27,908 nucleotides of DNA from Gemmatimonadota bacterium (GCA_025360265.1 JANYCP010000185.1:1-27908); one strand, 5' to 3'; positions 7,917 through 15,982 are shown, numbered from the stretch's first letter. The notes: generated by a model from the letters alone, not told the origin. Made by a program: numbers and translations.

Positions 7917-9203
7917 GTGGCCAGCGAGACACTCTCCATCACTGACAATCGGACCGGAAAGAGTTACGAAGTTCCGATCACCGACGAAACCATTCACGCC
8001 ACCGACCTGCGCCAGATCAAGGTGAAGGACGACGATTTCGGCATGATGACCTACGATCCGGCCTTCATGAACACCGCCGCGTGTCGCAGCGCCATCACCT
8101 TCATCGATGGTGACAAGGGAATCCTGCGCTACCGCGGTTATCCGATCGAGCAGATCGCCGAGAAGGCGTCGTTTCTTGAAGTCGCATATCTGTTGAATGA
8201 AGGCGAGCTGCCGAACACGGCACAGCTCGAGAAGTGGACCGAGGACATTCGCAAGCATACCTACGTGCACACGAATATCATCAAGCATCTCGAAGGGTTC
8301 CGCTACGACGCGCACCCGATGGGCATGCTGCTCGGCACCGTGGGTGGACTTTCGACCTTCTACCCCGACGCCAAGAACATCACCGACCCGCAGAATCGAT
8401 ACGTGCAACGCGTCCGGCTGATGGCGAAGATGCCGACGCTCGCCGCGTTCCTGTTCCGGCATTCGCGCGGGCTACCGTACGAGTTTCCCCGGAACGACCT
8501 CGACTACATCGGCAACTATGTCAACATGATGTTCTCGATCGGCGGGAAGCACGAACCGAACCCGATCCTCCAGCGCGCGCTGGAAATTCTGTTGATCCTC
8601 CACGCCGACCACGAGCAGAACTGCTCGACGAGTGCGGTGCGCGCCGTCGGCTCCTCCGGCGTCGACCCGTTCTCAGCCGTCTCGGCCGGCATCGCCGCGC
8701 TGTACGGTCCGTCACACGGCGGAGCGAACGAGGCGGTGCTGGTGATGCTCGATGAAATCGGCAGCAAGGACCGGATCCCGGCGTTCATCGATAGCGTGAA
8801 GGCCGGACATGGCCGCCTGATGGGCTTCGGCCACCGGGTGTACAAGTCGTACGATCCACGCGCCAAGCTGATCAAGAAGGTCGCTGACGATGTGTTCGCG
8901 CAAACCGGACTTAACAAGAAACTCGAGATTGCACTCGAGCTCGAACGCATCGCGCTGAGTGATGAGTACTTCATCAAGCGGAAGCTCTACCCGAACGTCG
9001 ATTTCTATTCCGGGTTGATCTACCAGGCGATGGGATATCCCACCGACTACTTCACGGTGATCTTCGCGATGGGACGGCTGCCTGGCTGGCTGTCACAGTG
9101 GGAAGAAATGATCAACGACAAGGAACAGAAGATCGCTCGGCCCCGCCAGATCTACACCGGACACGATGAGCGGCCGTTTGTGCCGATGGTGAAAAGAAAG
9201 TAG
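7917..9203 (+). CDS. gltA: Citrate synthase (type I)
   Basis: This 428-residue enzyme condenses acetyl-CoA with oxaloacetate to open the TCA cycle. The sequence follows the Gram-negative, E. coli-like form along its whole length. The catalytic triad is His267 (GPSHGGANEA), His306 (GFGHRVYKSYDPRA) and Asp362 (NVDFYSG). The GTG at 7917 is preferred because GAGGGG stands 6 bp upstream and because it gives the usual length; an in-frame ATG at 7884 would add 11 residues. No convincing promoter was found in the 93-bp divergent gap. The stop codon TAG is the first of several TAGs in heptamer array D. Aconitase, the next enzyme of the cycle, is at the right end of the window. Confidence 0.96.
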   Translation: MASETLSITDNRTGKSYEVPITDETIHATDLRQIKVKDDDFGMMTYDPAFMNTAACRSAITFIDGDKGILRYRGYPIEQIAEKASFLEVAYLLNEGELPNTAQLEKWTEDIRKHTYVHTNIIKHLEGFRYDAHPMGMLLGTVGGLSTFYPDAKNITDPQNRYVQRVRLMAKMPTLAAFLFRHSRGLPYEFPRNDLDYIGNYVNMMFSIGGKHEPNPILQRALEILLILHADHEQNCSTSAVRAVGSSGVDPFSAVSAGIAALYGPSHGGANEAVLVMLDEIGSKDRIPAFIDSVKAGHGRLMGFGHRVYKSYDPRAKLIKKVADDVFAQTGLNKKLEIALELERIALSDEYFIKRKLYPNVDFYSGLIYQAMGYPTDYFTVIFAMGRLPGWLSQWEEMINDKEQKIARPRQIYTGHDERPFVPMVKRK

Positions 9204-9208
9204 GTAGA

Positions 9209-9333
9209 GATAGGAGATAGGAGATAGGAAGAAGCCGGCAATCTCGACCGAGTGCCGGCTTCGCTGTTTCTCCTATCTCCTATCTCCTATCTCCTATCTC
9301 CTATCTCCTATCTCCTATCTCCTATCTCCTATC
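9209..9333. repeat. Heptamer array D: 3 GATAGGA and 9 TCCTATC units flanking a GC hairpin
   Basis: Three exact GATAGGA units (9209-9229) and nine exact units of its reverse complement TCCTATC (9271-9333) face each other across the convergent gltA-speA junction. Between them lies a perfect 10-bp stem, GAAGCCGGCA (9231-9240) with TGCCGGCTTC (9253-9262), around a 12-nt loop. The last heptamers overlap the speA stop codon. The three units can pair with any three of the nine, so several hairpin registers are possible. Confidence 0.95.
9231..9270. terminator. Probable bidirectional intrinsic terminator between gltA and speA
   Basis: A perfect 10-bp GC-rich stem with a 12-nt loop is followed on the plus strand by GCTGTTTC, a short T-rich tail. 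On the minus strand the stem is followed by TTCCTATC, also pyrimidine-rich. It sits centrally between two convergent stop codons, the right place for a shared terminator; the tails are weaker than in classical examples. Confidence 0.6.
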
Positions 9334-11272
9334 CCTCGCCTTCCAGATACGTATACCCCTCAAGTCCCGCGACGTAATCCGCGATAAACGCGTTCGCGTC
9401 CTGGCGTGACAGGTTTGCGGCGCGGCCCACCTTGCGGCGGAACGTTGCCAGCAGATCGGAGGCATGAAACTGGACGTAGGTCAGCACTTCCGTCACCGTG
9501 TCGCCGTGAACCATGTCGGTAATCTCGTAGCCGTTGTCCTTCAAGCGCACGTGCACCGCATTGGTGTCGCCAAAGAGGTTGTGCAGGTCGCCGAGAATCT
9601 CCTGATAGGCCCCGGTCAGGAAGATCCCGAGAATGTAGGGCTCGTTCTCGCTCCACGGATGCAGCTCCAACGAAGCCTTTCCCTTCCGGCCCCCGGCGAA
9701 CCGATCGATGACGCCGTCGGAGTCGCAGGTGACATCCTGAATCGTGCCGCGACGCGACGGCAATTCGGTCAACCGGTGAATCGGCATGATCGGGAACAGC
9801 TGGTCGATCGCCCAGTTGTCCGGCAATGACTGGAAGAGCGAGAAATTGCAAAAGTATCGATCAACCAGCGCGCTCTCCAGGTGATTGGTGATTTCCGGAT
9901 AGAGTGCCCGATCGTCACCGATAGTCGCGGCGAGTGCGTTCAACGTGGTGAGGTACAGCTGCTCTGCATCCGCCCGATCGCGCAACGAGTAGAGGCCGCT
10001 CGCGAAGTACTCCTGGGCGCGCTCCTTGGCGAACACGGCATCGTGGAAGGCTTCCTCACAGCGGTCGATGGTCAGTGCCTCGAGATTCTCCTTCATCTCG
10101 ACCAGCAACGTCTGCGCATCCTCGCCGAGGGCCACCGGTCGCGGTTCGAACTGCGATTCGCAGTCGATCACGTTGATCAGCAACAGTGAGTGGTGCGCCG
10201 TGATCGCCCGCCCAGACTCCGACACCAGCGCCGGCATCGGCAGCTCTTCGTTCCGGCAGATCCCACCGATCGTGTACACCACGTCGTTGGCGTACTCACG
10301 CATCGTGTAGTTCATCGATGCCGGCCGCGTCGAACGCGAGCCATCGTAATCGACACCGAGTCCGCCGCCGACATCTACGTGGGTGATGTCAAAGCCCATC
10401 TTGCGCAATTCGACATAGTACCGGCCCACTTCCTCCAGGCCGGTCTTGATGAATCGGATGTCGGTGACCTGGCTGCCGAGGTGGAAGTGCACCAGCTTGA
10501 GCAGGTGGGCCTTCCCCGACTGCTGCAGCTTATCGAGCAATCGCACCAGTTCCACAGCGGAGAGCCCGAACTTCGACTTTTCGCCGCCGCTCTTGGCCCA
10601 GCGTCCCGACCCCTCGCTGGCGAGCTTGATCCGTACCCCGACGGTCGGATCGATGCCCATCTCGCTGGCAACCTTGAGCAGCACGTCGAGCTCATTGGGC
10701 TGCTCGAGCACGATCATGACCGTGTGGCCGATCTGTTGGCCGATGAGGGCGAGGCGCATGAACTCCTCATCCTTGTAGCCGTTGCAGATGATCAGGCCGC
10801 GGCTGCTCTCATTGAGGCCGAGGACCGCCATGAGCTCCGGCTTGGAGCCACATTCCAGTCCCACCCCGTGTGCCGCGCCGAATTCCACGATTTCCTGCAC
10901 GACATGGCGCTGCTGATTCACCTTCACCGGATAGACGGTGGTGTAGGTTCCCTCGTAGCCGAATTCCTCGATCGCCGCACCGAACCGATTGGCGAGCTCG
11001 GCAATGCGCGACTGCAGGATGTCGGAGAAGCGCAGCAAGAGCGGCAGGTCGACGCCCTGCGCGCGCAGATCCATGGCGATGTTATACAGGTCGATGTTGC
11101 GGCCGGGCGAACCATCGGGATGCACCGCCACGTGACCCTGCTCGTTGATCCGGAAATAGCCGAGGCCCCAGCCCTTCATGTTGTACAGCTTTTCGGCATC
11201 CTTGATCGTCCAGCGCGGCGCCTCGGGCGTCGGTGTTGCAGCAGGCACGATCGGTACGGCGGTAGCGGCCAT
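9329..11272 (-). CDS. speA: Biosynthetic arginine decarboxylase
   Basis: This 647-residue PLP enzyme of the alanine-racemase fold decarboxylates arginine to agmatine for polyamine synthesis. The opening WTIKDAEKLYNMKGWGLGYF and the LYNIAMDLRAQGVDLPLLLRFSDIL block are hallmarks of SpeA; Lys117 in YPVKVNQQ is the PLP-binding lysine; HFHLGSQ, DVGGGLGVDYDG and SESGRAITAHH are the phosphate-binding and sheet motifs; TCDSDGVIDRF carries the catalytic cysteine. The ATG at 11272 has GGAG 5 bp upstream, so I prefer it to the ATG at 11296. The gene is divergent from the YfcH-like gene with a 45-bp gap and ends inside heptamer array D, its last codons reading YLEGEG before TAG. Confidence 0.95.
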   Translation of the reverse strand: MAATAVPIVPAATPTPEAPRWTIKDAEKLYNMKGWGLGYFRINEQGHVAVHPDGSPGRNIDLYNIAMDLRAQGVDLPLLLRFSDILQSRIAELANRFGAAIEEFGYEGTYTTVYPVKVNQQRHVVQEIVEFGAAHGVGLECGSKPELMAVLGLNESSRGLIICNGYKDEEFMRLALIGQQIGHTVMIVLEQPNELDVLLKVASEMGIDPTVGVRIKLASEGSGRWAKSGGEKSKFGLSAVELVRLLDKLQQSGKAHLLKLVHFHLGSQVTDIRFIKTGLEEVGRYYVELRKMGFDITHVDVGGGLGVDYDGSRSTRPASMNYTMREYANDVVYTIGGICRNEELPMPALVSESGRAITAHHSLLLINVIDCESQFEPRPVALGEDAQTLLVEMKENLEALTIDRCEEAFHDAVFAKERAQEYFASGLYSLRDRADAEQLYLTTLNALAATIGDDRALYPEITNHLESALVDRYFCNFSLFQSLPDNWAIDQLFPIMPIHRLTELPSRRGTIQDVTCDSDGVIDRFAGGRKGKASLELHPWSENEPYILGIFLTGAYQEILGDLHNLFGDTNAVHVRLKDNGYEITDMVHGDTVTEVLTYVQFHASDLLATFRRKVGRAANLSRQDANAFIADYVAGLEGYTYLEGEG

Positions 11273-11317
11273 CTCGACTCCAGCGAGAGAAAACATCAAC
11301 AGAAGCGGACAAGTGTA

Positions 11318-12259
11318 ATGGATTCCCCGGACACTGGAATGGGCGCGGCGACGCCGACGGTCAGGCACCGTGTTGCGATCACCGGCGTGACAGGACTGGT
11401 CGGCACCGCACTGGCCGCCGCGCTTCGCACGGACGGTCACTCTGTCGTCGCGATCTCCCGGAATCCGGTGAGTGGCGGAGTGCGGTGGGACCCCGCCCGT
11501 CGGCAGCTCGACGCGTCCACACTTCAGGGGGTCGACACCGTCGTGCACCTCGCCGGGGAAAGCATCGCGGGTGCGCGGTGGACCGACGCGCGGAAGCAGT
11601 TGCTCGCCACCAGCCGGATCGGGCCGACTCATTTTCTCGCGGAGGCGCTCGCCGGACTCGACCCGAAACCGAGGCTGCTGATTTCCGCCTCAGCGGTCGG
11701 CATCTACGGCAATCGTGGCGACGAGGTGCTCGCCGAGGACTCAGCCACGGGCGCCGACTTCCTCGCCCGCCTCGCCGTTCACTGGGAAGAGGCCGCAGAT
11801 CCGGCGCGCCAGGCCGGTGTCCGGGTGGTGCATCCGAGGTTCGGTGTCATTCTCTCATCGCGCGGCGGGGCGCTGGCGAAAATGCTCCCGGCATTCCGCC
11901 TCGGGCTCGGCGGGCCGATTGGCAGCGGTCAGCAATGGATGTCGTGGATTGCTCTGCCCGATGTCGTCGGCGCGATCCGGCACGTGATCAACGTGGAAAC
12001 GATATCTGGACCGGTGAACGTCATCTCACCGAACCCGGTGCGCAACGCGGAATTTGTGCGCACCCTCGGCGAAGCGCTGCATCGCCCTGCGATCATTCCC
12101 CTTCCAGCTTTCACCCTCCGCCTCGGCTTTGGTGAGCTCGCCGATGCCACATTGCTGGCGAGCCAGCGCGTCTTGCCAACGGTGCTCCAATCGAGCGGAT
12201 TTGTGCCGCGCTTCTCGATGTTGCGGGACGCGCTCGCCGACGTGACGGTCAGCGGCTAA
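11318..12259 (+). CDS. TIGR01777/YfcH-family NAD(P)-binding epimerase-like protein
   Basis: This 313-residue protein belongs to the extended short-chain dehydrogenase group that includes E. coli YfcH and human SDR39U1; its reaction is not established. The nucleotide-binding motif GVTGLVG is at about residues 19-25, followed by HLAGESIAGARWTDARK and ISASAVGIYGNRGD, both diagnostic of the family, and a C-terminal DUF1731-like region (QRVLPTVLQSSGF). The usual catalytic Tyr-x-x-x-Lys of SDRs is not evident: YGNRG stands at that point. The ATG at 11318 has only a weak ribosome site; an ATG at 11339 would trim seven residues. It precedes queC by 37 bp on the same strand and may be co-transcribed with it. 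Confidence 0.85.
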   Translation: MDSPDTGMGAATPTVRHRVAITGVTGLVGTALAAALRTDGHSVVAISRNPVSGGVRWDPARRQLDASTLQGVDTVVHLAGESIAGARWTDARKQLLATSRIGPTHFLAEALAGLDPKPRLLISASAVGIYGNRGDEVLAEDSATGADFLARLAVHWEEAADPARQAGVRVVHPRFGVILSSRGGALAKMLPAFRLGLGGPIGSGQQWMSWIALPDVVGAIRHVINVETISGPVNVISPNPVRNAEFVRTLGEALHRPAIIPLPAFTLRLGFGELADATLLASQRVLPTVLQSSGFVPRFSMLRDALADVTVSG

Positions 12260-12296
12260 CGCCGCCGCTCGGCCCCTGCTCGGCTAGATTGCCCCC

Positions 12297-12980
12297 ATGC
12301 CAAGCGCCCCCCGCGCGATTGTTCTGCTCTCCGGCGGAATGGACTCCGCCGTGTGTCTCGCCATTGCCAGGAGCCAGGGCTTTGAGTGCCACGCACTTTC
12401 ATTTCACTATGGCCAGCGCCACGCGACCGAACTCGACGCTGCACCGGAAGTTGCCCACGCCCTCGGCGCCGCCGAACACCGACTGATCGACATCGATCTC
12501 GCAGCATTCGGCGGGTCGGCACTGACCGATGACATCGACGTCCCGACCGACCGCAACAGCGACGAGATGCGGGCGTCCGTTCCCGTGACGTACGTGCCGG
12601 CGCGCAATACGGTGTTCCTGAGTTACGCGTTGGCGCATGCCGAGGTCATCCAGGCGAGAGACATCTACATCGGCGTGAACGCGCTCGATTACTCCGGGTA
12701 CCCGGACTGTCGGCCTTCGTTTATCGCTGCATTTCAGGCGATGGCCCGGCTGGGTACGCGCCTGACCGATCTCACCGTCCATGCGCCGCTCTTGCACCTG
12801 ACCAAGGCTGAGATCATCACCAGGGGACGCGAGCTTCAGGTCGATTTCGGCATGACCCGAACCTGCTACAAGCCTGACAGCGGGGGCCGGGCGTGCGGTC
12901 GCTGTGACGCCTGCGTGCTACGCCTGAAGGCATTTGCCGAGCATGGGATCGCCGACCCGGCGCCCTACGCGCCGCACTGA
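12297..12980 (+). CDS. queC: 7-cyano-7-deazaguanine (preQ0) synthase
   Basis: This 227-residue ATP-dependent enzyme converts 7-carboxy-7-deazaguanine and ammonia to preQ0, the precursor of queuosine and of some DNA modifications. SGGMDS at residues 12-17 is the PP-loop that binds ATP. YGQRH, VPARNTVFLSYALAHAE and GVNALDYSGYPDCRP are QueC-specific blocks. Cys190, Cys200, Cys203 and Cys206 form the C-terminal zinc site. The next gene, queE, makes its substrate and starts 1 bp after the stop codon. No dpd or archaeosine partner gene is present nearby, so tRNA modification is the likely use, together with queF at 4.7 kb. Confidence 0.96.
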   Translation: MPSAPRAIVLLSGGMDSAVCLAIARSQGFECHALSFHYGQRHATELDAAPEVAHALGAAEHRLIDIDLAAFGGSALTDDIDVPTDRNSDEMRASVPVTYVPARNTVFLSYALAHAEVIQARDIYIGVNALDYSGYPDCRPSFIAAFQAMARLGTRLTDLTVHAPLLHLTKAEIITRGRELQVDFGMTRTCYKPDSGGRACGRCDACVLRLKAFAEHGIADPAPYAPH

Positions 12981-12981
12981 A

Positions 12982-13617
12982 ATGGCGTACGCCGTCAAGG
13001 AAATTTTCTTCACGGTACAGGGCGAGGGTCGGCACGCCGGGAGGCCGGCGGTGTTCTGTCGATTCGCCGGGTGTAATCTCTGGACGGGCCGTGAACAGGA
13101 TCGCCGGTCCGCCGTCTGCCAGTTCTGCGATACCGACTTTGTCGGCACGGATGGCCCTGGCGGCGGCAAATTCGCAACGGCGGACGCGCTCGCCGACGCA
13201 GTGGCGGCCCAGTGGCCCGCGTCGGACAAGGGGAAGCGCTATGTCGTCTGCACTGGGGGCGAACCGACGCTGCAACTTGACGACGCGGTGATTACGGCAC
13301 TGCACCGCCGTGACTTCGAGGTGGCAATTGAATCCAATGGCACGTTGCCGGTGCCAGCAGATATCGATTGGATCTGCGTCTCGCCCAAATCCGGGGCGGA
13401 ACTGGCTCAGCAAAGTGGTGACGAGCTGAAGCTGGTCTTCCCGCAGGCCGGCGCCGAACCGGAACGATTCACCTCCCTCGACTTCCGGCACTTCCTCTTG
13501 CAGCCGATGGACGGGCCGGACCGCGAGGCCAACACGCAAGCCGCGCTGGCGTATTGTCTGGCGCACCCCCGCTGGTCATTGTCGCTCCAGACCCACAAAT
13601 TTCTCGGCATACCATGA
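12982..13617 (+). CDS. queE: 7-carboxy-7-deazaguanine synthase (radical SAM)
   Basis: This 211-residue radical-SAM enzyme contracts 6-carboxytetrahydropterin to 7-carboxy-7-deazaguanine, upstream of QueC. The N-terminal KEIFFTVQGEGRHAGRPAVFCRF block is typical. The cluster cysteines are Cys31, Cys46 and Cys49, giving C-x14-C-x2-C instead of the usual C-x3-C-x2-C, an insertion known in some QueE enzymes such as that of Burkholderia multivorans. CTGGEPTLQ and ESNGTLPVP are the SAM and substrate motifs. The ATG at 12982 begins 1 bp after the queC stop, and its own stop overlaps the next gene as ATGA. A tight queC-queE pair is common; what follows it here is not. Confidence 0.95.
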   Translation: MAYAVKEIFFTVQGEGRHAGRPAVFCRFAGCNLWTGREQDRRSAVCQFCDTDFVGTDGPGGGKFATADALADAVAAQWPASDKGKRYVVCTGGEPTLQLDDAVITALHRRDFEVAIESNGTLPVPADIDWICVSPKSGAELAQQSGDELKLVFPQAGAEPERFTSLDFRHFLLQPMDGPDREANTQAALAYCLAHPRWSLSLQTHKFLGIP

Positions 13618-14222
13618 GCGGCTACAGCGACGACATCAATCACGCGTTTGCATTCGCGACGAAATACCGCGCGCCGTATGCGCCGATAGAGGGTGCGATG
13701 ACCTATCTCGCACACCCGGCGAACGTCGCCGTGATTCTGGCGCGCCATGGTGCCGATGAAGTCACCATTGTTGCGGGAATCCTGCACCATGTTCTCGAGG
13801 TGACGCCACTCCAGTTCCATGCCATCGTCGGTGCGAAAATTGAGGACAAGTTTGGTGTATCGGTGTTGACACTGGCGAAGGCGGCCTTCGGGCCAACCGA
13901 AGATGAACGGAGCAATCCGATTCCGTGGATTCATCGTAAACGCGCCCTGCTCAACCAGCTCCTGACCATGCCGCCGCGCGCCATCGACATCTGCTGCGCC
14001 GACGAGATCCATCAGTGCGGTACGTCGCTCGCCATTGTCGAGCGCCTCGGGAGTGAATACCTCGCGCTCAACAACCTGCCGGCCTCGGTGGCCGAGCTCT
14101 GCTGCTACGACGACCTTCTGGCGGCCTTTGAGCGCCGAACCGACTGGCACACGCGCGCGATGCGCAACGAGCTGCATGCCCTGAAGAGCCGCCTGGAGGA
14201 TGCCCTCACCGCCGAGCGGTGA
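13614..14222 (+). CDS. HD-domain (SpoT/Mesh1-like) protein with altered metal motif
   Basis: This 202-residue protein looks like a stand-alone (p)ppGpp-hydrolase-type HD domain. It has the opening helix, a YLAHPANVAVILARHGAD block with His34, an AGILHHVLEVT block and an ICCADEIHQCG block with Asp130, matching H...HD...ED...D of SpoT/Mesh1. The central HD pair is His58-His59, so the metal-binding aspartate is replaced by histidine, and the following ED is Glu62-Val63. It may be inactive, use another metal, or serve as a binding domain. The last 50 residues are helical and specific to this protein. Its ATG overlaps the queE stop by 4 bp and its stop overlaps the kinase start (GTGA), so it is coupled on both sides. 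Confidence 0.65.
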   Translation: MSGYSDDINHAFAFATKYRAPYAPIEGAMTYLAHPANVAVILARHGADEVTIVAGILHHVLEVTPLQFHAIVGAKIEDKFGVSVLTLAKAAFGPTEDERSNPIPWIHRKRALLNQLLTMPPRAIDICCADEIHQCGTSLAIVERLGSEYLALNNLPASVAELCCYDDLLAAFERRTDWHTRAMRNELHALKSRLEDALTAER

Positions 14223-15982
14223 GTCTATCTTTCAGCATGGCCGTCCCGGTGCCGCCCCAGACCCTCCAGCGCGTTGAAACGGCGCTTGCCCCACGGTTTC
14301 GACTGGACGAACCGGTGGCGACGTCCGCGGAACGTCTGTTGTTTCAGGGATTCGACACGCTACTCAAGCGCAACGTTTCGATCCGCGTCAATCTCGATGG
14401 GAGCGCCGGACTGCGACGCTGGTTCCTCAAGGAAGCCGAAGCGCTCGGGCGACTCGATCATCCCGCCATTCGACACGTGTACGAAGCGGGGGTCAACGCC
14501 GGCATTGCGTACCGTGTCGGCAACTGGATTGAAGGCGAGAGCCTGGCCGAGGCGGTGCAGCGGGGACCTCGCCCGATCCCCGCCGTGCATGTGCTGGCGC
14601 GCGACCTGCTCGGCGCATTGGAGCACGCACACGCCCGCGGCGTCATCGTACGTCGCATAGTGCCAGCGGGATTGCTGCTGACGCTCTCCGGGCGCGGCTG
14701 CGTCACCGATCTGCGATTCTGTAACCTGACGCTTCCCGACATTCCTGACGGCGAAAAACCGAGCGGGTCGGCATTCCTTGCGCCGGAAGTCCGGGACGGG
14801 CGCGCTGGAGATCCCACGAGTGACATCTACACCGCCGGTGCCGTGCTCTACTACACCGTCACGGGAACCACGCCGCCACTCGACGCCGCCGAGCTGATTG
14901 CGCCGCGAAAGCTTCGGCCGATCATTCCGGCCACGCTGGAACGTGTCATCCTTCGTGCACTCGAGGCGGAGCCCCGTGCCCGCTACCTGACCGCGAGCGA
15001 AATGCTCGAAGACTTCACCAACACCGCCGGGATGTTCGAGACCGCAAGCGTTTCGTTGACGCCACTCCCGGGCGACATCGGTGAGGGGCCACTCTGGGAA
15101 GCACGCCTGCGTCGCGCACTGGGTGACGACTACGAATTGTTGTCGCTGCTGGGCGAGGGCGGCTTCGGCCGTGTCTATCGCGTTCGGGATCTCCATCTCG
15201 AGCGACAAGTCGCGCTCAAGGTGCTGCATCCGCATCTAACCCAGGACGCGGCTACCGTGGAGCGCTTCCGGCGCGAGGCGCAACTTGCGGCGCGACTGAC
15301 CCACCCGAACATCGTCAGCATCTACGACATCGCCGGGCGCTCCGGGTTGCTCTGGTACACCATGGAGATTGTTGACGGTCCGAATCTCGGCCAGTTGGTG
15401 GAGGCCGATGGCAGAATGCCGATGGATCGTGTGCTTCGACTGTTGCGCGAGGCACTGAGCGCACTGGGGCACGCGCACTCTCTCGGATTGGTGCACCGCG
15501 ACATCAAGCCCGAGAACATGTTGTTGGAAAAAGACGGATCGCTCCGGATCACCGACTTCGGCCTCGCGCTGGCGCTTCGCGGTGCCGGCCGATTCGGCGG
15601 CGCGACCTCGCAGAGCGGCACCCCCCAGTTTGCTTCGCCGGAACAGCTACTCGGTGAACGCGTCGACCAGCGCACCGACCTCTATTCCCTCGCGGCCGTC
15701 GCCGTCTTTGCGCTGATCGGTCGACCGCCGTTTGCGGGCGGCACCGTTGAACAGATCCTCGCCAAGCAGACGACCGACGTGGTGCCCGACCTGGTCAATG
15801 AGCGGCCAGATGTGCCGGAGGGACTCGGTGCCGTACTGGCCCGCGGCCTCCGGAATGACGTCACCGCACGTTGGGCCAGCGCCGGCGAATTTCGTAGTGC
15901 GATCGAAGAGGCGGTGCAAAAGGGTTTGCGTCGCAAGGGAAGCGAACTGGCTCGGCTTGCTGCGAAGATTCTCGGGAGCTGA
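14219..15982 (+). CDS. Tandem pseudokinase-Ser/Thr protein kinase
   Basis: This 587-residue protein has two kinase-fold domains. The C-terminal one (about 305-575) has every active-site element: GEGGFG at 312-317, Lys334 in ALK, HRDIKPEN with Asp428, DFG at 446-448 and ASPE in the activation segment. The N-terminal one (about 27-270) keeps the fold (FLKEAEALGRLDHPAI, LAPEV, SDIYTAGAVLYYTVTG, ARYLTASEML) but has VRR at 144-146 for HRD, DLR at 164-166 for DFG, no glycine loop and SIRV where AIK is expected, so it is a pseudokinase. No membrane segment or PASTA-type sensor is seen; the protein is cytoplasmic. GTG at 14219 overlaps the HD gene stop; ATG at 14237 is the alternative start. Confidence 0.9.
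   Translation: MSLSFSMAVPVPPQTLQRVETALAPRFRLDEPVATSAERLLFQGFDTLLKRNVSIRVNLDGSAGLRRWFLKEAEALGRLDHPAIRHVYEAGVNAGIAYRVGNWIEGESLAEAVQRGPRPIPAVHVLARDLLGALEHAHARGVIVRRIVPAGLLLTLSGRGCVTDLRFCNLTLPDIPDGEKPSGSAFLAPEVRDGRAGDPTSDIYTAGAVLYYTVTGTTPPLDAAELIAPRKLRPIIPATLERVILRALEAEPRARYLTASEMLEDFTNTAGMFETASVSLTPLPGDIGEGPLWEARLRRALGDDYELLSLLGEGGFGRVYRVRDLHLERQVALKVLHPHLTQDAATVERFRREAQLAARLTHPNIVSIYDIAGRSGLLWYTMEIVDGPNLGQLVEADGRMPMDRVLRLLREALSALGHAHSLGLVHRDIKPENMLLEKDGSLRITDFGLALALRGAGRFGGATSQSGTPQFASPEQLLGERVDQRTDLYSLAAVAVFALIGRPPFAGGTVEQILAKQTTDVVPDLVNERPDVPEGLGAVLARGLRNDVTARWASAGEFRSAIEEAVQKGLRRKGSELARLAAKILGS

Noticed and set aside
9209..9333. CRISPR array
   Set aside because: Units are 7 bp with no spacers and there are no cas genes; it is a tandem repeat.
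10190..12259. Very long plus-strand frame of 689 codons that extends the epimerase gene far upstream
   Set aside because: The first 376 codons are antisense to speA and have no family similarity; the recognisable protein starts at 11318.
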